The position numbers and the translations under genes were made by a program. A model generated the notes under the pieces. The model was not told the DNA's origin, made no database searches, and worked only from the letters and a program-made list of their open reading frames with translations. This document shows positions 1 through 4,299 of a DNA stretch of 5,327 bases, in pieces; position 1 is the first letter of the stretch, and the number at the start of each line of letters is the position of its first letter. The stretch comes from Candidatus Poribacteria bacterium (GTDB taxonomy: Bacteria; Poribacteria; WGA-4E; WGA-3G): the NCBI GenBank assembly GCA_009842375.1, contig VYFM01000653.1, positions 1 through 5,327 of the forward strand, in the 5' to 3' direction.

Positions 1-22
1 CTTTGTAACATACTTTTTGATA

Positions 23-60
23 TGAAAGTTTCACTATTGTAAACAAAAGTCCAACTTTCA
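23..60. repeat. 8-bp inverted repeat upstream of the first gene pair
   Basis: TGAAAGTT at 23-30 and its exact reverse complement AACTTTCA at 53-60 are separated by 22 bases. The site lies about 90 bases upstream of the first supported start codon (152). It could be an operator half-site pair or just chance in AT-rich DNA. No T-run follows either arm, so it is not a terminator. I see no gene in 1-151 and only weak promoter-like hexamers (for example TATAGA at 107-112 with a poor -35). Confidence 0.3.
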
Positions 61-137
61 AATGCAGATGAATTACCTCGACCTTTAGTTCGATACGTGC
101 TGTTTTTATAGACACGGGTAACGAGAGAATGATAAAT

Positions 138-144
138 AGGGAGG
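138..144 (+). promoter_or_regulatory. Strong ribosome binding site for a TTG-start small ORF
   Basis: AGGGAGG ends 7 bases before TTG at 152. This is the best Shine-Dalgarno match in the left part of the window. It decides in favour of translation of the frame starting at 152, even though that ORF is short and has no ATG near its beginning. Confidence 0.55.
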
Positions 145-151
145 TTTCCGA

Positions 152-295
152 TTGAGCTTAGAAGTGTTAAATAAGCATGAATCCCTTCGACTAGTGTACG
201 GACTGATCAATTACAGATTACGTACAATGATATTCCAAGTTAACGGAACTGGTATAACAAATATACAAAGTTGGCAGTTGAAGATGCGGGTATGA
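152..295 (+). CDS. Small 47-residue hypothetical protein, translationally coupled to the next gene
   Basis: This short ORF starts with TTG, 7 bases after AGGGAGG, and runs 47 codons to TGA at 293-295. I do not recognise the product. It begins MSLEVLNKHESLRL and has a basic middle (around residues 18-25, including YRLR) and a basic end (KMRV). There is no membrane segment and no cysteine. Its stop overlaps the ATG of the downstream membrane protein as ATGA, a typical arrangement for translational coupling, which supports both ORFs. It may be a leader peptide that controls the next gene, a partner protein, or the 5' remnant of a larger gene. The evidence is ribosome site plus overlap, not homology. 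Confidence 0.45.
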   Translation: MSLEVLNKHESLRLVYGLINYRLRTMIFQVNGTGITNIQSWQLKMRV

Positions 296-594
296 AGTGG
301 AACGCCTTGGTAAGTTGGTTTGGACCTTCAAGCTTCTGGCGAGAAGATTTAGAAGGTAGTGGGGAATCTAACGAAACCTTACTTTATATCTGGCTATTCG
401 CTGTTATCGCATTCATTATTATTGGAATACTTTGGGAGTTTGTATGTTGGATTAAAAACAGGATTAGGATTGCTAAAAGCAGAAAAATAGGGCGGAGAAA
501 ATCTATTGAATCACAGCTCAGAAAGAATTATCCAGACCTATCAGACAAGGAAATCAGCAATTTCGTAGGTCTTGTGGATAAATATCAGGATTAA
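292..594 (+). CDS. Small single-pass membrane protein, unknown function
   Basis: The product is 100 residues from ATG at 292. I chose this start because the ATG overlaps the stop of the preceding small ORF (ATGA). An in-frame TTG at 271 has no ribosome site. Residues 1-29 are Trp-rich then acidic. Residues about 30-54 form one hydrophobic segment (LLYIWLFAVIAFIIIGILW). Residues 55-72 are strongly basic (KNRIRIAKSRKIGRRK), and the last 28 residues are polar and probably helical. By the positive-inside rule the C terminus should face the cytoplasm. There is no cleavable signal peptide. I do not recognise a family. Size and topology would fit a holin-like, toxin-like or regulatory membrane protein, but no motif decides among these. 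Confidence 0.6.
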   Translation: MKWNALVSWFGPSSFWREDLEGSGESNETLLYIWLFAVIAFIIIGILWEFVCWIKNRIRIAKSRKIGRRKSIESQLRKNYPDLSDKEISNFVGLVDKYQD

Positions 595-738
595 CTACCA
601 TATATCAGTAAAGGTAAACGCGATGGCAGAACCAATATAAACTACCCTTTTGCAACCATTCCTTTGTTGACAGACAGTAATGCCTTTCAAAGCCCACCAA
701 ATGTTACCACGCGCATTACTGTGTGTTGGTTGTGACAT
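595..738 (-). CDS. Doubtful small ORF, 47 residues
   Basis: A reverse-strand ORF starts at ATG 738 with AGGA about 7 bases upstream (minus strand CCAGGAAACCGAT before the ATG). It ends directly against the stop codon of the membrane-protein gene, tail to tail. The sequence begins MSQPTHSNARGNIWWALKG and has two cysteines and a mildly hydrophobic end (YIGSAIAFTFTDIW). No family is recognised. The ribosome site is the only positive evidence. The remainder of 739-889 shows no gene on either strand. Confidence 0.25.
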   Translation of the reverse strand: MSQPTHSNARGNIWWALKGITVCQQRNGCKRVVYIGSAIAFTFTDIW

Positions 739-889
739 ATCGGTTTCCTGGGTATTCAATTGCTTAGTCGGAAGCACTTTGTATGGTGCGAATGTTTAGT
801 ATAGGATACGTTGTGTTGGGTGAAAAGTCAACGTTTTTGGAGAGGCGTGAGGTTGTTTTTACAGAAGAAAAAGAATAACGGGAGGCAGC

Positions 890-1315
890 TTATGTAGGCG
901 GGTGTTTACCTGCCATCTTTAATAACTTTCTTAACTCAATTTGTTCATTCTTGTTCATGTTCAAAGCCTTGACTGTAGCTCTCCCCATTGGAGTCTTTCC
1001 CTCAATATAAAGAAAGTCATTATTCCACTGAAAATGTCGGTGCCAGTTTTGTTGACGCGGGTTAAAAATTGGAACACTTTCACCAGTTGATGGGTCGGGA
1101 GCATGCATTTTGGCGGCTTTGTGGTTGTTGCACGATGGGCATGCAAATGCCAAATTGGTTAATTCAGTTTTGCCACCTTCTTTTTTCGGGTGGATGTGGT
1201 CGCAGTGAAAGGAAACAGTGCAGTATTTTTTGGGAGATTGGCAATACTCACATAAACCGTTTGCGCGAATTTCGACCTGCTGACGTAGGCGATCGGCAGC
1301 ATATTTAGGTGACAC
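890..1315 (-). CDS. HNH endonuclease, small stand-alone type
   Basis: This is a 141-residue predicted metal-dependent DNA nuclease of the HNH superfamily. A zinc-knuckle pair is visible as C22-x-x-C25 and C59-x-x-C62. The HNH core comprises D39-H40 in CDHIHP, the GGKTELTN segment with N54, and the CNNHK end at 63-66. The C-terminal half carries a conserved-looking tail (DPSTGESVPIFNPR, then GRATVKALNMN) that I recall from stand-alone HNH proteins common in cyanobacteria, so the protein appears full length. GTG at 1315 is chosen because GAGG lies 6 bases upstream and no ATG is available. The gene overlaps the upstream partner gene by 11 bases, so it is probably co-translated with it. The role could be defence, toxin-like or mobile-element-associated; the sequence does not say which. 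The active site looks intact. Confidence 0.88.
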   Translation of the reverse strand: MSPKYAADRLRQQVEIRANGLCEYCQSPKKYCTVSFHCDHIHPKKEGGKTELTNLAFACPSCNNHKAAKMHAPDPSTGESVPIFNPRQQNWHRHFQWNNDFLYIEGKTPMGRATVKALNMNKNEQIELRKLLKMAGKHPPT

Positions 1316-1742
1316 TATTTTCCTCTTTTACTCCGACTTCTGCAATAATGTCATCTATTGTTTTTCCTCTAAGCTCTGCTAAAGCGATAATTGCGTCAAG
1401 GCGTTTCAGGTTCCGAGTGTCTAATTCGTTGACCAATGTTTGATATTCTGCAAGTTCGGTTTCGGTTAAAGTTTCATATTCACATTTATGCCATAATTCT
1501 TGATATCGCCGTTGTTCTTTTTCCGGCAATTGCGAATTATCTTGGATAGTCCCTAAGAGGGATATTTCGCTATATTCTTTGGCATCTGAAGTATCTCTAA
1601 ACCATTCGCCGATGTCAGTTCTCAAAACAGGTATACTTGAAAAATCGGTACCTAATCCATTGTTTTCGTGAAATAGACTCAAACTTTCAAAATTGTAGTT
1701 ACTTGAAGCATTGCGTGGCAGAGCGGTTACTACAAATTCCAT
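1305..1742 (-). CDS. Small helical partner protein of the HNH endonuclease
   Basis: The product has 145 residues from ATG at 1742. I prefer this start to the ATG at 1751 because GAGG touches the 1751 ATG directly but stands 9 bases from the 1742 ATG. The N-terminal third (MEFVVTALPRNASSNYNFESLSLF) lacks a recognised fold. The C-terminal half is rich in Glu, Leu and Arg and probably helical (YQELWHKCEYETLTETELAEYQTL, then NLKRLDAIIALAELRGKTIDDII). I recall similar short proteins ending in a ...RLxxLIxLAxLRxxSLDELM-type segment directly upstream of stand-alone HNH genes, which makes this a conserved two-gene module rather than a chance neighbour. It could be an inhibitor, a DNA-binding adaptor or an antitoxin-like partner; its function is not established here. 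Confidence 0.7.
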   Translation of the reverse strand: MEFVVTALPRNASSNYNFESLSLFHENNGLGTDFSSIPVLRTDIGEWFRDTSDAKEYSEISLLGTIQDNSQLPEKEQRRYQELWHKCEYETLTETELAEYQTLVNELDTRNLKRLDAIIALAELRGKTIDDIIAEVGVKEENSVT

Positions 1743-1831
1743 AATAACCATCCTCGGTTCTTTTTGTGTTTGATTATGAGATGCACGCTAATATTTCTGT
1801 CTCATATTCTGCAGGTAATAAAACATCAGTC

Positions 1832-2326
1832 TTAATTAGTACTACCTATTTCAAGCATTGTTTGCCCGCTCCCTGTTAAATCTGGAACCGTCAATGTTTT
1901 TCCATTTTGGAGACTAAGGACGGTGAAAGCTATACCCTCAAAAATCTTTTCATTGATAGCTTCGTTGTCTGTAGAGACCTCCAACACTTTTGCCATTGGT
2001 AGAACGAATTGATGTCGTATTTGAGAAAAAATCGGATTGTCGCTGTGAGTTAAAAGCATCAAGAGTAACATTGCTTTGTCAATAAGGGTATCGGTGTCTG
2101 CTGGATCAATAGGTTGGTTATCAGCGATACATCTTTGAATGACATATCCAACGCTCCACCACATTGGTGCCATAAACTTTGAGGAATCCTCAGTAGAGAC
2201 GATCTGAAAGTAAGGTTTGCATTGTTCAGTGAGGTATCGTTCAAAGTCGTCTATGTGTTCTTGCGCCCAGTCGTAGTTCGGGTCTTGTGCGTTGTTTTGT
2301 GTCATCTTATTCTTTTCCGATTTCAT
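1832..2326 (-). CDS. Hypothetical soluble protein, unknown function
   Basis: The product is about 164 residues and I do not recognise it. It has a polar Asn/Gln/Lys-rich N terminus, then NYDWAQEHIDDFERYL, a Trp pair in MAPMWWSVGY, a hydrophobic helix DKAMLLLMLLTHSD, and a segment IFEGIAFTVLSLQNGKTLTVPDL near the end. It looks mostly helical and cytoplasmic, with no signal peptide. An ATG at 2359 lies inside the promoter spacer and is excluded. The ATG at 2326 is the first one in the predicted transcript. The ATG at 2305, with GGAAAAG upstream, is an equally good start (157 residues). The gene lies downstream of the partition operon on the same strand but has its own promoter and a 211-base gap, so it is probably a separate unit. 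Confidence 0.6.
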   Translation of the reverse strand: MKSEKNKMTQNNAQDPNYDWAQEHIDDFERYLTEQCKPYFQIVSTEDSSKFMAPMWWSVGYVIQRCIADNQPIDPADTDTLIDKAMLLLMLLTHSDNPIFSQIRHQFVLPMAKVLEVSTDNEAINEKIFEGIAFTVLSLQNGKTLTVPDLTGSGQTMLEIGSTN

Positions 2327-2344
2327 TTTCTCGTTGTCTCTGTG

Positions 2345-2378
2345 ATTATAGAATAGCATGTTTTGGGCTAAATTTCAA
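2345..2378 (-). promoter_or_regulatory. Sigma-70-type promoter of the hypothetical gene at 1832-2326
   Basis: On the minus strand TTGAAA (2373-2378) is followed after 17 bases by TATTCT (2350-2355). A perfect TATAAT (2345-2350) overlaps it on the downstream side. Either -10 would place the transcript start near 2338-2343, just before the ATG at 2326. This rules out the ATG at 2359. Confidence 0.45.
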
Positions 2379-2407
2379 GAAGATCGAACTAATAATTCCG
2401 TGTAACT

Positions 2408-2415
2408 TGTATACA
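2408..2415. promoter_or_regulatory. Possible operator: palindrome TGTATACA
   Basis: A perfect 8-bp palindrome, embedded in the near-symmetric CTTGTATACATG, lies about 30 bases upstream of the -35 box for the gene at 1832-2326. It could bind a dimeric regulator. An 8-bp palindrome in AT-rich DNA may also be chance, so the call is weak. I see no gene in the rest of 2379-2537. Confidence 0.2.
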
Positions 2416-2537
2416 TGTTGTAAGTGGGAATGCCAGTTTTAGCGATGAGAGCAAACCTCAGTAAAAGCAAAGAAATGGCAGTACACTTTTTGACCCAGAA
2501 CAACTAATAATGAGTAAAGATTTTTTCATGGTGGCCA

Positions 2538-2807
2538 TTATGCAATTGGTGATTTATCATGAAAAGTAAAGTACATGTTTAAAGCCTCAGATAACATCTG
2601 TTGAATACTCTTGTCATTTTCGAATCCGATTAGTCTGAGCTGTTTGTGGACATCTTCACTGAAATACCCAGAGATATGGCGCTTTTTCTGACGAGATGGT
2701 GCGACCTTGACCTCTTTTTGAGTAGGTTCAACCGGTGTTTCAACTTTCTGAGGGTTCAGTTCTTGTTCTCTCTCCAATAATGCTTGAGATAATTTCTTTT
2801 TTTTCAT
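2538..2807 (-). CDS. Ribbon-helix-helix partition protein (ParG-like ParB)
   Basis: This 89-residue DNA-binding protein is the second gene of the partition operon. Residues 1-40 are Lys/Glu/Pro/Gln-rich and probably disordered. Residues 41-82 look like a ribbon-helix-helix fold: a strand around RHISGYF (43-49), a first helix from SEDVHKQLRLIGF, and a second helix from KSIQQMLSEALNMYF. This matches the plan of ParG-type centromere-binding proteins, where the flexible tail stimulates the ParA ATPase and the RHH dimer binds repeats upstream of the operon. The start at 2807 lies 4 bases after the parA stop codon, with AGGAG 9 bases upstream of the ATG. The likely DNA target is the octad array at 3446-3647. 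An antitoxin role is an alternative, but the ParA neighbour makes partition far more likely. Confidence 0.8.
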   Translation of the reverse strand: MKKKKLSQALLEREQELNPQKVETPVEPTQKEVKVAPSRQKKRHISGYFSEDVHKQLRLIGFENDKSIQQMLSEALNMYFTFHDKSPIA

Positions 2808-2811
2808 TAGA

Positions 2812-3432
2812 CTATGCTCCTATTTCCTTTGCAATATATTTGTAGAGTGCTTTAATTTCTTGTGATGCTTTCCCGTTCGGTTCATATTCCAAGACTGTGA
2901 GCCCAGAAATGAATGAATGTACGAATGCGATACGACTCCCGATTTCGCAAGGAGCACAAGGCACACCATAATGTTCAATAGCTTTCCGAGCCTCTTCAGC
3001 GAGATCCCCACGTGGCGGAACAGCATTCAATATAACACATGCAGGCACCTTAGCAATTTGTATAACATTGATGGTTGACTTGACGGCTTTTAGATCAATT
3101 ATGGAAGGTTTGCATGGTATGATCGCAAATTCTGATGCATTAGCAGCGTCCAGAGCAGAGGTTTCTGTATGTGGAGCAGTATCCAAAATAGCGAGGGTTG
3201 CCCCGTTCTCTTTAGCCAGGTCAAGTGTTGATTGTAGACGAGATGAGTGACAAGACATGACAGCAGGTGTATCATCTTCGCGAGTGTCCCGCCATTCTGC
3301 AGCACTTGCTTGCGGATCAAGATCAATCAGTGCAGTGGTATGTCCTGCCTTTTCTGATGCAACGGCAAGGTGAACAGCAAGGGTTGTTTTACCAGTGCCG
3401 CCTTTACGAGACAATACGGCTATTGAATTCAT
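2812..3432 (-). CDS. parA: ParA/ParF-family partition ATPase
   Basis: This 206-residue P-loop ATPase of the ParA/MinD superfamily drives segregation of plasmid or element DNA over the nucleoid. The deviant Walker A motif KGGTGKTT is at residues 10-17, including the signature lysine at 10. The A' motif LIDLDPQ is at 35-41, and Walker B ILDTAP has Asp at 84. There is no N-terminal helix-turn-helix, so it is the short type Ib form (ParF-like), which pairs with a small ribbon-helix-helix partner, as found directly downstream. I chose ATG 3432 because GAGG sits 6 bases upstream. The open frame extends to 3501, but that stretch reads through the upstream repeats and gives only a His/Thr-rich artefact. 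Length and motifs are complete. Transcription is probably repressed by the partner protein binding the flanking octads. Confidence 0.93.
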   Translation of the reverse strand: MNSIAVLSRKGGTGKTTLAVHLAVASEKAGHTTALIDLDPQASAAEWRDTREDDTPAVMSCHSSRLQSTLDLAKENGATLAILDTAPHTETSALDAANASEFAIIPCKPSIIDLKAVKSTINVIQIAKVPACVILNAVPPRGDLAEEARKAIEHYGVPCAPCEIGSRIAFVHSFISGLTVLEYEPNGKASQEIKALYKYIAKEIGA

Positions 3433-3445
3433 TCTATACCTCAAT

Positions 3446-3509
3446 GTGTGCGTATGTGCGTTAGTGTGTATATGCGTATGCGCATGTGTGCGTTGCTGCA
3501 CATGTGCGT
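3446..3509. repeat. Octad array 1: putative centromere/operator between promoter and parA
   Basis: Eight contiguous 8-bp units, consensus (A/G)TGTGCGT on the plus strand, fill this stretch. Intact TGTGCG cores begin at 3447, 3455, 3487 and 3503, spaced 8, 32 and 16 bases. Intervening units are degenerate (for example ATATGCGT at 3470-3477). The array ends just upstream of the parA ribosome site (3439-3442), so it forms most of the 5' leader. Short tandem repeats next to a ParF/ParG-type operon are the known form of type Ib centromeres. The exact 8-bp register is seen directly; binding by the RHH protein is inferred. Confidence 0.7.
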
Positions 3510-3519
3510 ATGTAGTTAT

Positions 3520-3549
3520 ATTATATTAAATTAACGATAACTTTGAAAA
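3520..3549 (-). promoter_or_regulatory. parA operon promoter between the two octad arrays
   Basis: On the minus strand TTTTCA (3544-3549) is followed after 18 bases by a perfect TATAAT (3520-3525) in an AT-rich gap. Transcription would start near 3513, at the edge of array 1. The promoter sits in the only repeat-free stretch between the arrays, so a protein coating the repeats would enclose it and probably repress it. Confidence 0.55.
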
Positions 3550-3559
3550 GACGTTACAA

Positions 3560-3647
3560 TGCTGCATGTGTGCGGGTGTGTTGATGTGCTAATGTGCGTC
3601 TCAGCACTTGTGCGGATATGTATTACTGCATGTGTGCGTATGTGCGT
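3560..3647. repeat. Octad array 2: putative centromere, upstream of the parA promoter
   Basis: Eleven contiguous 8-bp units have the same consensus as array 1. Intact TGTGCG cores begin at 3569, 3593, 3609, 3633 and 3641, spaced 24, 16, 24 and 8 bases, all multiples of eight. A second unit type, TGCTGCAT/TACTGCAT, occurs at 3560 and 3624 and matches TGCTGCAC at 3494 in array 1. In all three cases it lies directly, or one unit, before an ATGTGCGT or GTGTGCG(G/T) unit. Array 2 is offset from array 1 by 15 units plus 2 bases. Confidence 0.7.
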
Positions 3648-3668
3648 GAATTGTCTAAAATCTTTTAA

Positions 3669-3682
3669 GCACACCATTGTGC
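3669..3682 (-). terminator. Weak hairpin, possible insulator before the partition locus
   Basis: GCACA and TGTGC form a 5-bp stem with a 4-base loop. On the minus strand it is followed by TTAAAAGATTTT, a poor U-tract. It could weakly stop transcription coming from the IS relic into the octads and parA. The short stem and broken T-run make this uncertain. I see no gene in 3648-3799. Confidence 0.2.
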
Positions 3683-3799
3683 CTGAACTTAGAGTCATTA
3701 ATATTTGGAGTAAACCGACCTTCCAATACAAAGTGTCAAGGTATTTTGGGAAGAAAGCAGAACCTACACCTACCACAGAGAGAGGGTTGAGTCCTGCCC

Positions 3800-4190
3800 T
3801 ATGAATAGAATGACATTAAACATAAGATAAGCCAATGTTTTTCAAAAGAAATTAACATTTATTACCATTCCTACGATGTTATATAATCGGGTTTATATGA
3901 CACTATATTGAAACGCTCTCTGCTATGATCCGAATTGCCTATAAGATATTGATACGCATATCCTTTGATCAACTCTGATGCTTGCGTCCTATCATTGCCT
4001 TGTCCCGCTGTCAAAGTAAACCTGAGAGGAATCCATTCATCGCTGAGAAATAGATTTAGTTTCGTGGTAATTCGCCCCATGTTCGTCCGAGTGTTTGTGT
4101 GTATTGTCCTCTTTTTATTTGAGAGCACCGGCTGTACATGAGTGGGTACGCACCATCGTGCTATCAATAAGAATAGTAGAAATCTCACTA
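3800..4190 (-). pseudogene. Decayed IS5-family transposase relic
   Basis: Fragments of an IS5/IS427-type DDE transposase appear in order on the minus strand but in several frames. First is SEISTILIDSTMVRTHSCTA, matching the usual IDSTxVRAHxxAAGA first-Asp block, which ends at an in-frame TAA after GALK. A short QTLGRTWGE piece follows in another frame. Next is ITTKLNLFLSDEWIPLRF with TLTAGQGNDRTQASELIKG, matching TTKIHLxVDxxGNPLRFxLTxGQxxDxTQAxxLL. NPII-stop-HRRNGNK then resembles the NPVIPPRRNRK block. Finally KTLAYLMFNVILFI (3800-3841) resembles the hydrophobic C terminus. The N-terminal domain and the segment between the last two blocks are missing. The usual second Asp region reads YLIGNSDHS instead of YxIADxxYDS. 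It cannot produce an active enzyme. The family assignment is from motif memory. Confidence 0.72.
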
Positions 4191-4264
4191 GTGGACTGTC
4201 TATTCTAAATATATAGTTTTTCAATTTTATTATAACTACTTGACTGACAATAGTATTTCATCTA

Positions 4265-4297
4265 GACTGTTCCTAACTTATACTTGGAGGAACAGTC
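4265..4297 (+). promoter_or_regulatory. Perfect 10-bp hairpin covering the transposase ribosome site
   Basis: GACTGTTCCT (4265-4274) and AGGAACAGTC (4288-4297) are exact reverse complements with a 13-base loop. The ribosome site GGAGG (4286-4290) lies half in the loop and half in the 3' arm, 9 bases before the TTG start at 4300. Many insertion sequences use such a structure to block translation from read-through transcripts started outside the element. The left arm may also be part of the terminal inverted repeat. Confidence 0.6.
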
Positions 4298-4299
4298 CC

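Noticed and set aside
271..291. TTG at 271 as start of the membrane protein
   Set aside because: No ribosome site precedes it, and the ATG at 292 overlaps the stop of the well-initiated upstream ORF.
897..914. Hairpin at the end of the HNH gene as a terminator
   Set aside because: The stem has a mismatch, lies inside the coding sequence and is not followed by a T-run on the minus strand.
1069..1308. Plus-strand ORF of 79 codons
   Set aside because: It is antisense to the HNH gene, whose zinc and active-site motifs are clearly on the minus strand.
2528..2538. ATGG/CCAT hairpin after the RHH gene as a terminator
   Set aside because: The stem is only 4 bp and is followed on the minus strand by A residues rather than a T-run.
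3433..3501. A 23-residue His/Thr-rich N-terminal extension of ParA
   Set aside because: It is the minus-strand translation of the TGTGCG octads and lies upstream of a good ribosome site for ATG 3432. ParF-type proteins start close to the Walker A motif.
3446..3647. CRISPR array
   Set aside because: Units are 8 bp and contiguous, without unique spacers of constant length, and no cas gene is near.
3531..3804. Open frames on both strands through array 2 (Cys/Val-rich on plus, His/Thr-rich on minus)
   Set aside because: Their composition follows directly from the repeats; there is no ribosome site or recognisable domain.
4240..4299. Upstream start at 4240 for the IS630 transposase
   Set aside because: It would run through the hairpin and ribosome site. 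Family members begin with a short basic MxKK(F/Y)-like start, matching TTG 4300.
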